Of a DNA stretch of 64,000 bases, positions 31,135-39,532 are shown piece by piece. Position 1 is the first letter of the stretch, and the number at the start of each line of letters is the position of its first letter. Origin of the DNA: Agromyces salentinus (GTDB lineage Bacteria; Actinomycetota; Actinomycetes; Actinomycetales; Microbacteriaceae); contig NZ_WBIR01000018.1 of the NCBI RefSeq assembly GCF_009749395.1, forward strand, positions 1-64,000, written 5' to 3'. Below the pieces are notes generated by a model. The model was not told the origin of the DNA. It searched no databases and was given only the letters and a program-made list of their open reading frames with translations. The translations under genes were made by a program, and so were the position numbers.

Positions 31135-32172
31135 ATGACGACCACCACCGGCCAGGTGCCCGCCACCGCTCGCCGCCGTGCACCCTCGATGGCCGATGTC
31201 GCCCGCGAGGCGAACGTCTCCGGCCAGACCGTGTCCCGCGTCTCGAACGGGCGCGACAACGTCGACGCCGCCACGCGCGACCGCGTGCTCGCCGCCATGG
31301 CCAAGCTCGGCTACCGGCCGAACAGCGCCGCGCGCGCGCTGCGCACGGGCCGCTTCCGCAGCATCGGCGTCATCATGTTCACCCTCTCGAGCTTCGGCAA
31401 CATGCGCACGCTCGACGCCATCACCACCGCGGCGACCGACGCCGGGTACTCGCTCACCCTCATCCCCGTGCCGCACCCCACCAAGGGCGAGCTCTCGGTC
31501 GCCTTCGACCGGCTGGCGGATGCCGCGGTCGACGGCGTGATCCTCATCATCGAGGCGCACCTGCTCGACGAGTCCGACGTCGAGCTGCCCGGCGGACTCC
31601 CGGTCGTCATCGTGGACTCCTCGGGCGACGAGCGGTTCCCGGCCATCGACACCGACCAGGCGCACGGAGCCCGGCTCGCCGTGCAGCACCTGCTCGACCT
31701 CGGCCACGAGACGGTCTGGCACATCGCCGGGCCGGGCCGCTCGTACTCCGCCACGCGCCGGCGGGAGGCCTGGGCCGCGACGCTCGCCGAGCACGGCGCC
31801 GAGGCGCCGCCTGCGCTCGAGGGCGACTGGTCGACCGAGTCGGGCTACGAGCTCGGACTCGAACTCGCCGCGAACCCCGCCGTCACCGCGGTCTTCGCTG
31901 CGAACGACCAGATGGCGCTCGGCGTGCTGCGCGCCATGCACGAGAGCGGCCGGGCCGTGCCCGGAGACGTGAGCGTGGTCGGCTTCGACGACATGTCGGA
32001 GTCCAGCAGCTTCTGGCCGCCCCTCACGACCGTGCACCAGTTCTTCGGCGAGGTCGGCCGGCGCTCGGTCGAGGCGCTGTTGCACGAGGTCGAGGTCGGC
32101 GAACGGCGCGACGACTCGCTCGTCGACGTCGAACTCGTCGTGCGCCAGAGCACCGCGCCGCCGCGCGCGTGA
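31135..32172 (+). CDS. LacI-family transcriptional regulator
   Basis: 345 residues. Helix-turn-helix and hinge: SMADVAREANVSGQTVSRVS, then DAATRDRVLAAMAKLGYRPN and SAARALRTGR; the rest is the periplasmic-binding-like sensor domain (GVIMFTLSSFGNM, AVFAANDQMALGVLRAM, VVGFDDMSESSSFWPPLTTV). ATG 31135 has GAAGGAG upstream. It probably represses the divergent transporter/galactosidase operon and itself through the two operators, released by the imported sugar. Confidence 0.95.
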   Translation: MTTTTGQVPATARRRAPSMADVAREANVSGQTVSRVSNGRDNVDAATRDRVLAAMAKLGYRPNSAARALRTGRFRSIGVIMFTLSSFGNMRTLDAITTAATDAGYSLTLIPVPHPTKGELSVAFDRLADAAVDGVILIIEAHLLDESDVELPGGLPVVIVDSSGDERFPAIDTDQAHGARLAVQHLLDLGHETVWHIAGPGRSYSATRRREAWAATLAEHGAEAPPALEGDWSTESGYELGLELAANPAVTAVFAANDQMALGVLRAMHESGRAVPGDVSVVGFDDMSESSSFWPPLTTVHQFFGEVGRRSVEALLHEVEVGERRDDSLVDVELVVRQSTAPPRA

Positions 32173-32330
32173 GGCTGCGCGACGCCAGCCCTGCGGCATC
32201 CGCCCGCTTCCCGCGACGGTTCGCGCGTTGGAGGCACGATGGCAGGCGTCCTCCAACCCGTGAAGCGTCGCGGGAGCGAAACGGTGCGGGTGAGTCGGCG
32301 CGCGGCCGCCGGGCGCGCGCACCCGCACCG

Positions 32331-32408
32331 GCGGCATCCGCTCCGCCCGGCGGCATCCGCTCCGCCTGGCGGCATCCGCTCCGCCCGGCGGCATCCGCTC
32401 CAAGCCAT
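32331..32408. repeat. 19-bp tandem repeat, four copies
   Basis: GGCATCCGCTCCGCCYGGC is repeated with starts at 32333, 32352, 32371 and 32390; the last copy degenerates after GGCATCCGCTC. Each unit contains GGCATCC, the oligomer common throughout the window. Confidence 0.85.
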
Positions 32409-32493
32409 GCATCGGCTCACGGCGCCCCGTGCTTCCACGACGAGCGCGGACGCGAATGGTCATCTCACGGCCCCATTGGCGACCATTCGCGAC

Positions 32494-32590
32494 CGCGACA
32501 GGTGCCTGGGGACAAGTGCGCGTGCGCGACAGGCGCCCGGGAACGTGCGCGTCCACGCCAAGTGCCTGGGGGGAACATGCGCGTGCGCGA
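32494..32590. repeat. Imperfect 31-bp direct repeats, three copies
   Basis: Units starting near 32494, 32525 and 32553 share the pattern CGCGACAGGTGCCTGGGG followed by a short variable part and TGCGCGT. Copies differ at several positions and in length by a few bases. Confidence 0.6.
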
Positions 32591-32702
32591 CATCCCGCTC
32601 GTCGAGGCATCCGCAGTACCGGTCAGGCGGCTCCACACTCGGCAGGCTCGACCGCGCGATCATCGCGCGGGGCTCGGGCGGCGCGGGAGGGCGCGCGATC
32701 GG

Positions 32703-33680
32703 TCAGGCGGATGCCGCGTCGGCGGCCCTGCGGTAGCGGTCGGCGTAGACGCGCAGCAGGTCGCGCAGTTCGGGCGGCGACTCGACCGTGAAGTCCATGC
32801 CGAGCATGCCGATGTAGGCGGCGATCGTGTCGAGACTGTCGGCGCCGGTGAGCAGCACCGATTCGTCGGCCGAGACCTCCTCCACGATGCCGACCGCGGG
32901 GTGGATGCGATCGAGCACGGCGGATGCCGCGGCAGCGACCCGCAGGCGGGCGTGCACGTTCCAGCCGCTGACCGCGACCTGGCGCATCGTGAACGCGGTG
33001 TAGTCGCCGCCCGGCACGAGCCGCGGCTCGAACCGTCGGCGGGTGGGCATCCGGGGGCGCATGCGGTCTGCCCGGAAGACGTCCCACTCCCCCGACTCGG
33101 GGTCGCGCGCGACGACGTACCACCGGCGCAGCCAGGAGAGCAGGCGGTAGGGCTCGACGAGCCGCGGCACGTCGTCGCGGTCGTCGTAGGCGTAGTCGAA
33201 CCGCAACCACTCCGCCGAGCGGATCGCGGTGGCGATCGCACGCAGCACCTCCGGATCCACCTCGGGGTCCGGGGCATCCGTGTCGTTGTTCCCAGGGGCC
33301 TGGTCGATGACGCTGGCGACCGCCTCGACCATCGGCCGCAGCCGGGGCGGGAGCACCTGCTCGAGCTTGGCCAGCGCGCGGCGGCTCGATTCGCCGACGC
33401 CCGCGACGCCGGTGGCCGCGCGCAGGCCGATCGCGACCGCGACCGCCTCCTCGTCGTCGAGGAGCAGCGGCGGCAGGCGTCCGCCCGCGCCGAGCCGGTA
33501 GCCGCCGATCGAGCCTCGCGTCGCCTCGACGGGGTAGTCGAGCGCGCGGAGGCGTTCGACGTCGTTGCGGATGGTGCGGGTGCTGACGACGAGGCGTTCG
33601 GCGAGCTCGGGCCCGGACCAGCTCGGGCGCGACTGCAGCAGCCCGAGCAGGGCGAGGAGGCGGCCCGCGGTTTCGGTCAT
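32703..33680 (-). CDS. WYL-domain transcriptional regulator (YafY type)
   Basis: 325 residues. N-terminal winged helix (AGRLLALLGLLQSRPSWSGP, ELAERLVVSTRTIRNDVERL), a linker, the WYL domain (EPYRLLSWLRRWYVVARDPE) and a C-terminal WCX-type extension. WYL domains sense small ligands, often nucleic-acid-derived. ATG 33680 is divergent from an epoxide hydrolase gene 76 bp away, its likely target. Confidence 0.9.
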   Translation of the reverse strand: MTETAGRLLALLGLLQSRPSWSGPELAERLVVSTRTIRNDVERLRALDYPVEATRGSIGGYRLGAGGRLPPLLLDDEEAVAVAIGLRAATGVAGVGESSRRALAKLEQVLPPRLRPMVEAVASVIDQAPGNNDTDAPDPEVDPEVLRAIATAIRSAEWLRFDYAYDDRDDVPRLVEPYRLLSWLRRWYVVARDPESGEWDVFRADRMRPRMPTRRRFEPRLVPGGDYTAFTMRQVAVSGWNVHARLRVAAAASAVLDRIHPAVGIVEEVSADESVLLTGADSLDTIAAYIGMLGMDFTVESPPELRDLLRVYADRYRRAADAASA

Positions 33681-33743
33681 GGACGTCGCCGATTGCGCAG
33701 ACGGAGTTCGATCATCAGGAACGATCCTTTCCGCTATCGACCG

Positions 33744-33749
33744 TACCGT
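33744..33749 (+). promoter_or_regulatory. -10 box of a leaderless epoxide hydrolase transcript
   Basis: TACCGT lies 7 bp before the ATG at 33757 and there is no ribosome site, so transcription should start at the start codon. Confidence 0.5.
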
Positions 33750-33756
33750 CGAAGAC

Positions 33757-34899
33757 ATGACCAACGCCAGCGCAGCCCAGACCGACATCCGCCCCTTCAT
33801 CGTCGAGGTGCCCCAGGCCGACCTCGACGACCTCGCCGATCGCCTCGCCCGCACGCGACTGCCGCAGGCAGCCCCCGTCGACGACTGGACGACCGGCACC
33901 CCGAACCACTACCTGCGCGACGCCGTCGAGCAGTGGAAGTCCTTCGACTGGCGCGCCGTCGAGGCTCGCATCAACGCCGTCCCGCACTTCATCACCGAGG
34001 TCGACGGCCAGCCGATCCACTTCATCCACGTCGTCTCGCCGCATGCCGAGGCGACGCCCCTGCTGCTCGCCCACACCTACCCCGGGTCATCCGCCGACTA
34101 CCTCGACCTCATCGACCGCCTGGTCGACCCGGTCGCGCACGGCGGCCGGGCGGAGGATGCGTTCACGATCGTGATCCCGGATGCCCCGGGCTTCGGGTTC
34201 TCCAACCCGGTGCGCGAGTCGGGGTGGACCATCGCCCGAGTCGCCCGCGCCTACGACGCCCTCATGCGCCGCCTCGGCTACGAGCGGTACGGCGTGCACG
34301 GCTCCGACAACGGCGCGATGGTCGCCCGTGAGCTCGGACTGCTCGAGCCGGAGGGGTTCCTCGGCCTGCACGTGCTGCAGCTGTTCTCGTTCCCGTCGGG
34401 CGACCCGAGCGAGTTCGAGCGCCTCGAGCCCGCCGACTACGCGGGCCTCGAGCACATGCAGTGGTTCCAGAAGGTCGGCGGCTACAACACGATGAACGCC
34501 TCGCGGCCGCAGACGATCGCGGCCGCCCTCAGTGATTCGCCCGTCGGACTGCTCGCCTACAGCGAGCTGTTCGAGTCGTTCGGCAACGGCACGTCGAAGG
34601 TGCCGCTCGACGCGATCCTCACCGCCGTGAGCATCACCTGGTTCGCGAACGCCGCCGCCGGCATGAGCCGGGCGTACTACGAGAACGCGCAGGTCGAGGA
34701 GGAGCCCGCCGTGAACCACGCGCCAACGGGCGTCGCCGTGTTCGCGGACGACTTCCAGACGATCCGGGTGTTCGCCGAGCGCGACAACGACGCGATCGTG
34801 CACTGGAGCCGGTTCCCCGAGGGCGGTCACTTCGCCTCGCTCGAGGTGCCCGACGTGCTCGCGGGGGACATCGCGGCGTTCTTCGCCTCGCGGCGCTGA
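33757..34899 (+). CDS. Epoxide hydrolase-family alpha/beta hydrolase
   Basis: 380 residues. The N-terminal epoxide-hydrolase domain (FIVEVPQADLDDLADRLART; QWKSFDWRAVEARINAVPHF) precedes an alpha/beta hydrolase core. Oxyanion region HTYPGSSADYLD, nucleophile D184 in HGSDNGAM (where related enzymes have G-D-W-G), and the catalytic His in EGGHFASLEVPD. The Asp nucleophile marks epoxide-hydrolase chemistry. Divergent from a WYL regulator and probably leaderless. Substrate unknown. Confidence 0.92.
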   Translation: MTNASAAQTDIRPFIVEVPQADLDDLADRLARTRLPQAAPVDDWTTGTPNHYLRDAVEQWKSFDWRAVEARINAVPHFITEVDGQPIHFIHVVSPHAEATPLLLAHTYPGSSADYLDLIDRLVDPVAHGGRAEDAFTIVIPDAPGFGFSNPVRESGWTIARVARAYDALMRRLGYERYGVHGSDNGAMVARELGLLEPEGFLGLHVLQLFSFPSGDPSEFERLEPADYAGLEHMQWFQKVGGYNTMNASRPQTIAAALSDSPVGLLAYSELFESFGNGTSKVPLDAILTAVSITWFANAAAGMSRAYYENAQVEEEPAVNHAPTGVAVFADDFQTIRVFAERDNDAIVHWSRFPEGGHFASLEVPDVLAGDIAAFFASRR

Positions 34900-34992
34900 C
34901 GCGGTCGGGGCCGCGCGGGCCGGCGGCAGCCATCGCCCGGCCCCCCCGCCCCGCCCCGCCCCGCCCGCCACGGCACGCCGGGCAACACTCCG

Positions 34993-35050
34993 CGAGCGGT
35001 CACGTTCTGTGGTCTCCACACCCTCGGATGCCGCAGAACGTGACCGCTCG
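34993..35050. repeat. 17-bp inverted repeat with 24-base loop
   Basis: CGAGCGGTCACGTTCTG (34993-35009) is exactly complementary to 35034-35050. The rest of the 34900-35172 spacer is C-rich and gene-free. It may act as terminator between the convergent epoxide hydrolase and synthetase-like genes, or be a palindromic repeat element. The long loop makes a plain terminator less typical. Confidence 0.65.
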
Positions 35051-35172
35051 GTGGTGCGCCCACGGCGCGTCGCCTCGGCGGGGCGGCGCCGCGCGGGCGA
35101 CGCGTCGCCCCGGCGGGGTAGAACAGCGCAGGTCGGGGCAGGACGAGGCGGGCGCGACGCCGACAGCACCCG

Positions 35173-36066
35173 TCAGGCGAACAGCAGCGGCAGCAGCTGG
35201 ATGCCGATGGCGCTCGCCATGAGGCGGTTCCGGCGGTCGCTCGTGAGCTGCCCGACCCAGTCGAAGCGGCCGAGATCGACGAGTTCGACGAACGTGGCCG
35301 AATCACCGCCGCGGCGGTGCACGCCGTACCCGACGCGAAGGCCGTCGTAGTAGGCGGCGTTCGCGAGGGCCTCGCGCACGATCTCGACCCCCGGCCAGGC
35401 AGCTGCGATCGCGGCGGCCACCCGATCGCCGAGCACGGCGTGTCCGTCGTCGGCGCGCACGATCGCCCGCGGCCGATCGCCGGCGCCGAGACCCGCTGCG
35501 GCCGCCGCCTCGAGCAGCCGCCGGTAGGCACCGAGCTGGCGCATGACGGCCGCGACCTCGAAGCCGTCGTCGGCACGCGCGCGGCCGGCGTCGGCCATCG
35601 CGAACATCCGGAAGTGGCGCGTTCGGGCACGGCCGGCCGGCGCCGGCTGCATCCGCAGCGTCTGGTGCACGGTGCAGAGGCGCACCTCCTCGTCGGGCGA
35701 GCGCCGAATCCGTGCCGCCGCCTCGAGCGCCAGGACGTTCGTGGGATCCGACACCACCTCGACCGGCCGGATCGTCGACAGCACGCGGTCCTGCGAGGTC
35801 GGCCCCAGCACGGAGGTCGCCCCGAGCGGCGCGACCGGCGAGAGGAGCAGCGCCTCGTGGTCGGATGCCGCGGCGAGCGCGAGCGCGTCGAGCGCCACGC
35901 TCGTGCGCAGGTCCACGGCCGACGGGACGACGAGCGAGTCGTCCGCCCACTGCGCGAGCAGCTGCGCCGGGCGGCGGCGGGACGCGGCATCCCTCGCCTC
36001 GACGAGCAGCTCTCCTCGTCGGTCGTGCACGGGAGGGTCGGATGCCGCGGAACGGTCGTCGTCCAT
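35173..36066 (-). CDS. Orphan protein resembling the HisRS/HisZ catalytic core
   Basis: 297 residues. No close family comes to mind, but segments in order resemble class II synthetases of the histidine group. SDPTNVLALEAAARI sits where HisRS has its DxTxxxAR stretch. RLCTVHQTLRMQPAP with ARTRHFRMFAMADAG resembles motif 2 (fR...REF.Q). NAAYYDGLRVGYGV resembles the YYTG motif. SDRRNRLMASAIGIQLLPLL resembles motif 3. There is no anticodon-binding domain. It may be a HisZ-like regulatory or amino-acid-transferring paralogue; catalytic arginines cannot be confirmed by eye. ATG 36066 chosen. Confidence 0.65.
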   Translation of the reverse strand: MDDDRSAASDPPVHDRRGELLVEARDAASRRRPAQLLAQWADDSLVVPSAVDLRTSVALDALALAAASDHEALLLSPVAPLGATSVLGPTSQDRVLSTIRPVEVVSDPTNVLALEAAARIRRSPDEEVRLCTVHQTLRMQPAPAGRARTRHFRMFAMADAGRARADDGFEVAAVMRQLGAYRRLLEAAAAAGLGAGDRPRAIVRADDGHAVLGDRVAAAIAAAWPGVEIVREALANAAYYDGLRVGYGVHRRGGDSATFVELVDLGRFDWVGQLTSDRRNRLMASAIGIQLLPLLFA

Positions 36067-36105
36067 CGCCCCATCATGCCGCGCGTCGGGCTCGCCATCT
36101 CGCCC

Positions 36106-36190
36106 GGATCGGCGCCCGAGTGCCGAATCGGCCGCCACGTGCCGAATCGGCGCTCGGGAATCCGCACTCCGGCGCCGAATCGGCACTCAG
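36106..36190. repeat. Intergenic repeat GAGTGCCGAATCGG, direct and inverted
   Basis: CGCCCGAGTGCCGAATCGG at about 36112-36131 is followed by ACGTGCCGAATCGGCG and by the inverted CGCCGAATCGGCACTC (36173-36188). The unit is close to that at 25521-25592, in another gene-free gap. Confidence 0.6.
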
Positions 36191-36223
36191 GGGCCGACGC
36201 GAACGCCCGCACGCGACGACAGC

Positions 36224-36700
36224 TCAGTCGCGCGCGGCGAGCTCCAGCGTGTAGAAGACGCTGTTCGGATCGAGCGCGTAGTCGCCGAAGGGCGGGCACT
36301 CGACGAAGCCGGCCTTCTCGTAGAGCGAGCGGGCGGGAGCGAAGAACGGCTCGGTGCCCGTCTCGAGGCTGATGCGCGCGTACCCTCGGGCTCTCGCTTC
36401 GTCGAGCACGTGCTCGAGCAGGCGTCGTCCGAGGCCACGACCGCGGGCCGCGGCATCCGCTCGCATCGACTTGAGCTCGCCGTGGTCGGGCGCGAGCTCC
36501 TTGAGCGCGACGCAGCCGAGCACGTCCTCACCGTCGGACACCGCCCAGAACGTGACGGCGGAGTCCGACAGGCCCGACACGTCGAGGGCGTGCACGCTCT
36601 CGGCGGGCGAGGTGGCGTGCATGTCCGCGAGGTGGTCCTCGAGCAGGCGCAGCACGCGCGGGTCGGCGAGGTCTCCGGGGGCGATCACGAGTTCGGGCAC
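36224..36700 (-). CDS. GNAT-family N-acetyltransferase
   Basis: 158 residues. Acetyl-CoA-binding motif A is clear: SMRADAAARGRGLGRRLLEH, followed by ARGYARISLETGTEPFF and SLYEKAGFVECPPFGDY. The architecture matches the YsnE-like group of GNATs. The start is uncertain: GTG 36700 (VPELVIAPGD) begins just before the domain, whereas a longer frame to 36757 adds unlikely sequence. Substrate unknown. Confidence 0.88.
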   Translation of the reverse strand: MPELVIAPGDLADPRVLRLLEDHLADMHATSPAESVHALDVSGLSDSAVTFWAVSDGEDVLGCVALKELAPDHGELKSMRADAAARGRGLGRRLLEHVLDEARARGYARISLETGTEPFFAPARSLYEKAGFVECPPFGDYALDPNSVFYTLELAARD

Positions 36701-36780
36701 CGGAGAATTCTCACAGCCGGATGAGTCGGCCAGGTTACGCCTCGCCTGCGAGCGCACTCCTCCGCTCCAATGACGGAGCC

Positions 36781-36832
36781 GACGCCCCGCCCGCCGCCAC
36801 CGCCGCCACCACCGCCGCCGCCGCCGAGCTCA
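36781..36832. repeat. CCG/CCA trinucleotide tract
   Basis: About 40 bp of reiterated CCG and CCA triplets (roughly 36788-36828) directly after the stop of the metallo-hydrolase gene. Likely to vary in length; no coding role. Confidence 0.6.
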
Positions 36833-37627
36833 CACCTCGACGGCCACCCCGTCGGTGAGCCACCTGGCTCGATCGTGCACGGATGCCTCGGCCCCATCGA
36901 TCGCGTCGCGGAGCCCCTGCTCGCCGTCGACGAAGTGCGACCACCCGTCGTAGTGCGCGAACACGGCGACCCGAGGGGCCGCGACGCCGACGAGCTCGAC
37001 GGCCTCGCGACCGGTCATCGTGAAGCGCAGCGGGCCGGTGATGCCGAATCGCACGCCGCCGACGTTCGCGAGCAGCACGTCGACGTCGAGTTCCTCCGCC
37101 GTGCGGTGCAGCGCTGCGAAGGGCACGGTGTCCCCCGTGATCCAGAGCGCCACGCGCTCCTCTCCCTGCCGGCGCACGGCGAACCCGACGACGTCGCCGA
37201 CGATCGCGCGGGTCAGCGGCGGACCGTGCCGGCACGGCGTCGCCGAGATCACGAGCGTGGGCAGGCCCGGCCGAGGCGGCGGGAGGGTCACCGACTCCCC
37301 CGGCACGAGGCCGTGCAGCCGCGCGGCCTCCAGCGAGGGGGCCAGCCGGCCGGCGCCGCTCTTCGTGGTGAGCACGGCGCCGGCCGACGGCAGCATGGCC
37401 CGACCGGCGTCGTCGAGGTTGTCGGCATGATGGTCGTGGCTGACGAGGGCCACGTCGATCGGCCCCAGCTCGTCGACGGTGAGCGCGGGGTCGCCGGTCT
37501 TCGTGGAGCCCGTGCCCCAGCCGAACTCGTAGTGACGCCCGGCGCGGTCGAAGGTCGGGTCGACGAGCAGCCGCCACCCATCGAGGTCCACGAGCACAGT
37601 CGGCCCGCCGATGCGCGTCAGCTTCAT
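36830..37627 (-). CDS. MBL-fold metal-dependent hydrolase (UlaG-like)
   Basis: 265 residues, metallo-beta-lactamase fold: MKLTRIGGPTVLVDLDGWRLL, metal site SHDHHADNLDD, then CRHGPP and WITGDTV. The layout resembles UlaG/YtnP-like hydrolases acting on lactones or phosphodiesters. -10-like TAGTCT (37635-37640, minus strand) is 7 bp from the ATG with no ribosome site, indicating a leaderless message. Substrate unknown. Confidence 0.9.
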   Translation of the reverse strand: MKLTRIGGPTVLVDLDGWRLLVDPTFDRAGRHYEFGWGTGSTKTGDPALTVDELGPIDVALVSHDHHADNLDDAGRAMLPSAGAVLTTKSGAGRLAPSLEAARLHGLVPGESVTLPPPRPGLPTLVISATPCRHGPPLTRAIVGDVVGFAVRRQGEERVALWITGDTVPFAALHRTAEELDVDVLLANVGGVRFGITGPLRFTMTGREAVELVGVAAPRVAVFAHYDGWSHFVDGEQGLRDAIDGAEASVHDRARWLTDGVAVEV

Positions 37628-37661
37628 GGTCGCGAGACTATGCCCCGCCCGGCTCGCCCCG

Positions 37662-38516
37662 CTACGCTCCGGCCGCGACGGAGGATCGCGCGTGGGCGAG
37701 CGCCCAGTCGAGGGCGTGGTCGGCGACCTCCTCCCAGCCGGGCTCGGCGCAGATCCAGTGCGAGCGGCCCGGGAACTCGACGTACTCGGTGAGCGCGGGC
37801 GACTTCGCGTAGTGCTTGGCGTTCGACCTGTTCACCGACGGCGGCATGATGTGGTCCTTCTCGCCGCCGATGAACAGCAGCGGCGCGCGGTCGGCGGCGT
37901 AGTCCACCCAGGTCTCCTGCTTGCCCGGCGTGAAGTTCGCGAGCAGTCCGTAGGCCCAGATCCAATTGCCCGGGGCGGGGATCGTGAACTCCTGCCACGC
38001 GGCATCCGAGTCCTCGCGCGAGAGCGTGTTCGCGAACGCGTAGTGGAACTCCTCCGGGGTGAAGGCGACGGCCCGGTGGAGGTTCGCGGGGTTCTTCAAT
38101 GCCGGGAACAGCGACTTCGCCTGCGAGAGCGGCGTGACCCGCACCCCCTCCGTCGGCGCCGAGTCGACGACCACGCCCGCCGCGCCGAGCCCGCGGGCGA
38201 GCAGCAGCTGGGTGAGCGTGCCGCCGAACGAGTGCCCCATGATGATGGGCGGCGTCGGCAGCGCCTCGATCTGCGCGGCGAGGTGGTCGACGGTCTCGGG
38301 TACGGTGAGCTTCGCGATGACGTCTGGGTCCTCGCGCAGCGCCTCCACCTCGACCTCGAAGCCCGGGTAGGCGGGCGTGAGCACGGTGTAGCCCTGCGCC
38401 TCGAAGCGCTCCTTCCAGCCCCGCCAGCTGCGCGGGGTCATCCAGAGGCCGTGCACGAGCACGATCGTGTCGGGGGCGGCGGGGTCGGGCGCAGGGGGTG
38501 GTGTCTGGTCGGTCAT
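37662..38516 (-). CDS. Alpha/beta hydrolase
   Basis: 284 residues. Oxyanion region VLVHGLWMTPRSWRGW, nucleophile elbow GHSFGGTL, acid LLFIGGEKDHIMPP and His in FPGRSHWICAEPGWE, so a complete Ser-Asp-His triad is visible. AAAGGA lies 9 bp before the ATG. It is followed on the same strand, 34 bp on, by the MBL hydrolase and preceded by another alpha/beta hydrolase. Esterase-like activity is likely; substrate unknown. Confidence 0.9.
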   Translation of the reverse strand: MTDQTPPPAPDPAAPDTIVLVHGLWMTPRSWRGWKERFEAQGYTVLTPAYPGFEVEVEALREDPDVIAKLTVPETVDHLAAQIEALPTPPIIMGHSFGGTLTQLLLARGLGAAGVVVDSAPTEGVRVTPLSQAKSLFPALKNPANLHRAVAFTPEEFHYAFANTLSREDSDAAWQEFTIPAPGNWIWAYGLLANFTPGKQETWVDYAADRAPLLFIGGEKDHIMPPSVNRSNAKHYAKSPALTEYVEFPGRSHWICAEPGWEEVADHALDWALAHARSSVAAGA

Positions 38517-38599
38517 GGCGTGGTCCTTTCGTCGAGGTGGGCGGTGCGAACGAGCAGGGCGAGCGGATGCGGCGAGGCGGGCCCGCGGCATCCGCTCGG

Positions 38600-39424
38600 T
38601 CAGGAATCGATGAACGCGAGCAGGTCGGCGTGGAGTCGCTCGCGGTCGGTGTCGGGCAGGCCGTGGGCCCCGCCCTCGTAGACGAGCAGCGTGGCCCCGT
38701 CGATGAGGTCGGCCGAGCGCTCCCCGCCCACCGCGAAGGGGACGATCTGGTCGTCGTCGCCATGGATCACGAGCGTCGGCACGTCGATCTTCGCGAGGTC
38801 GGGCCGGAAGTCGGTGGCCGAGAAGGCGGCGATGCACTCGTAAGCCGCTCGGTGCCCGCACGCCATGCTCTGCAGCCAGAACGCGTCGCGCACGCCCTGC
38901 GAGATGTCGTTGTTGCGGTTGTGGCCGAAGAACGGCCCGTCGGCGAGGTCGCGGTAGAGCTGTGAGCGGTCGGATGCCTCGCCGGCACGGATGCCGTCGA
39001 ACACGGCGATCGGCAGCCCGCCCGGGTTGTCCTCGGTCGCGAGCATCAGCGGCGGCACCGCCGAGACGAGCACGAGCCTCGCGACGCGGGCGGAACCGTG
39101 GCGGCCCACGTAGTGCGCGATCTCGCCGCCGCCGGTGGAGTGGCCGACGAGCGTGAGCTCGGTGAGGTCGAGGTGGTCGATGAGGCACGCGAGGTCGTCG
39201 GCGTAGGTGTCCATCTCGTTGCCGTTCCACGTCTGGCTCGATCGGCCGTGGCCGCGCCGGTCATGGGCGATCGCGCGGTGGCCCTGCTCGGCGAGGAAGA
39301 GCGCCGCGGCCTCCCAGGCGTCGGCGTTCAGCGGCCAGCCGTGGCTCAGCAGCACGGGCGTGCCGCTCGTGCCCCAGTCCTTGTAGAAGATCTGCGCGCC
39401 GTCATCGGCGGTGACGTAGGGCAT
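38600..39424 (-). CDS. Alpha/beta hydrolase, non-heme chloroperoxidase-like
   Basis: 274 residues. Typical cofactor-free haloperoxidase/esterase motifs: [35 protein letters not shown], nucleophile [21 protein letters not shown] and the His in YEGGAHGLP. Such enzymes are esterases that can also generate peracids. ATG 39424 has GGGAGG upstream. It lies downstream of the large LuxR-type regulator on the same strand and may be one of its targets. Confidence 0.92.
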   Translation of the reverse strand: MPYVTADDGAQIFYKDWGTSGTPVLLSHGWPLNADAWEAAALFLAEQGHRAIAHDRRGHGRSSQTWNGNEMDTYADDLACLIDHLDLTELTLVGHSTGGGEIAHYVGRHGSARVARLVLVSAVPPLMLATEDNPGGLPIAVFDGIRAGEASDRSQLYRDLADGPFFGHNRNNDISQGVRDAFWLQSMACGHRAAYECIAAFSATDFRPDLAKIDVPTLVIHGDDDQIVPFAVGGERSADLIDGATLLVYEGGAHGLPDTDRERLHADLLAFIDS

Positions 39425-39532
39425 GGGCGCCTCCCGGGAGCGGGCGAGTCGCGCGGTTCGCGATTCGCGGATGCCTCGATGCTCGCGCCAGGCGCCCCCG
39501 AGCCGAACCACGTGGTGCGCGTAGTCGCGAGG

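Larger units (their letters stand above)
32173..32702. other. 530-bp gene-free spacer rich in local repeats
   Basis: Between the LacI gene and the convergent WYL regulator gene no frame has protein-like composition. The region holds a 19-bp tandem array (32331-32408), an inverted pair AATGGTC/GACCATT near 32455-32490, and three imperfect 31-bp repeats (32494-32590). Confidence 0.7.

Noticed and set aside
32331-32590. CRISPR array
   Set aside because: Repeats are directly tandem or imperfect, with no unique spacers of constant length, and no cas genes are present.
34900-35172. Small gene in the C-rich spacer
   Set aside because: No frame with ribosome site or protein-like composition; the region is explained by the inverted repeat and C-tract.
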